Positions 14,506 to 14,925 of a DNA stretch of 14,925 nt are shown here, piece by piece (the stretch's first letter is position 1; each line of letters starts with the position of its first letter). The stretch comes from Conidiobolus incongruus B7586 (taxonomy: Eukaryota; Entomophthoromycota; Entomophthoromycetes; Entomophthorales; Conidiobolaceae): contig JNEM01009901.1 in the NCBI GenBank assembly GCA_000697335.1, positions 1 through 14,925 on the forward strand, read 5' to 3'. The translations under genes and the position numbers were made by a program. The notes beneath the pieces were generated by a model, which worked only from the letters and a program-made list of their open reading frames with translations, was not told where the DNA came from and searched no databases.

Positions 14506-14848
14506 AGAAAATTTTTTAATTTTGAATTTTTTAAATATATTATTAGTTTTGAAAAATTGATCAAATATAAAAAAATTATATAAATTTATCAAATAATTTA
14601 TATAAATTAATAAAAAAAATATAATTAATATTTTTTTCTATTATTTATAACTCTTTTCTATATTTTTAGCAAGCTATTAATATTTAAAAAATAGTTCTTT
14701 TTATTAAGGACTGAAATTTGGTATTTTATAAACTAATTTAATTTATTTCCTAGAATTTTTTCTCTTATATCTAAAATATTACCTTGAATTTGAAATAATG
14801 GGAAATTTTTTAATTTCTGATTTTTCAAACATATTATTAGTTTGAAAT
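14506..14848 (+). repeat. Diverged ~48-bp direct repeat pair
   Basis: 14506-14553 and about 14801-14848 align along their length, sharing AAATTTTTTAATTT near the start and ATATTATTAGTTT near the end, with scattered differences. They are about 295 bp apart. They may be an old local duplication; low complexity makes this uncertain. Confidence 0.35.
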
Positions 14849-14884
14849 GTATAAATATATACAAAGTTAATAGGAAATTATGTA

Positions 14885-14889
<5 letters not shown>

Positions 14890-14919
<30 letters not shown>
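14890..14919. repeat. (AT)n microsatellite at the right edge
   Basis: About fifteen uninterrupted AT units, the longest simple repeat in the spacers, six bases from the window end. Confidence 0.95.
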
Positions 14920-14923
<4 letters not shown>

Positions 14924-14925
14924 CT

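Larger units (their letters stand above)
14097..14925. other. A+T-rich 3' flank, no gene seen
   Basis: About 0.8 kb of almost pure A+T with homopolymer runs. Apart from the poly(A)-signal-like site, a diverged ~48-bp repeat pair and a terminal (AT)n tract, I see nothing in it. Confidence 0.7.

Overview
Likely organism. The window is eukaryotic and most probably fungal. The genes are short or intronless, carry N-terminal signal peptides, and encode Ser/Thr-rich, mucin-like secreted proteins. They sit like islands in very A+T-rich DNA (roughly 80% or more A+T by eye). Each convincing gene has a TATA-like box about 65-90 bp before its ATG and a TTTAATAAA element after its stop. I cannot name the species. 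An A+T-rich early-diverging fungus (for example Entomophthoromycotina or Harpellales) or an A+T-rich yeast would fit; this is inference from composition and style, not from a recognised marker gene.

Layout. All four convincing genes are on the + strand. (1) At 1-1707 lies the 3' part of a Ser-rich repeat protein, cut by the left edge. (2) 1708-7529 is about 5.8 kb of A+T-rich DNA with no convincing gene; its last ~600 bp hold short motifs that recur near the other genes. (3) 7530-9965 encodes a complete 811-residue Ser-rich protein with eight GY(P) repeats and six copies of a two-cysteine module. (4) 9966-11718 is A+T-rich and opens with a 14-bp inverted repeat that includes the stop codon of the 811-residue gene. 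(5) 11719-11877 is a 52-codon secreted-peptide gene. (6) 11878-13466 is A+T-rich spacer. (7) 13467-14096 encodes a Thr-rich GY-repeat protein whose conserved-looking cysteine C-terminus lies in the -1 frame, so this copy appears frameshifted. (8) 14097-14925 is A+T-rich tail with microsatellites.

How the genes fit together. Three of the four proteins share an architecture: signal peptide (not visible for the cut gene), GY-x-x-K/V-TTT repeats, a Ser- or Thr-rich stretch expected to be heavily O-glycosylated, and a C-terminal hydrophobic patch bracketed by two cysteines (C-x10-C with NLG inside, or C-x8-C with LLG inside). The 52-residue peptide looks like a minimal relative that keeps the signal peptide and a hydrophobic C-terminus but has no cysteines and no repeats. 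I read the window as a local family of secreted, probably cell-surface or extracellular-matrix proteins, growing by tandem duplication and losing frame by slippage. No known family name is assigned. The shared two-cysteine module and shared upstream motifs (GCAAC-type sites, ATGGATATGT, inverted repeats) are the most interesting signals.
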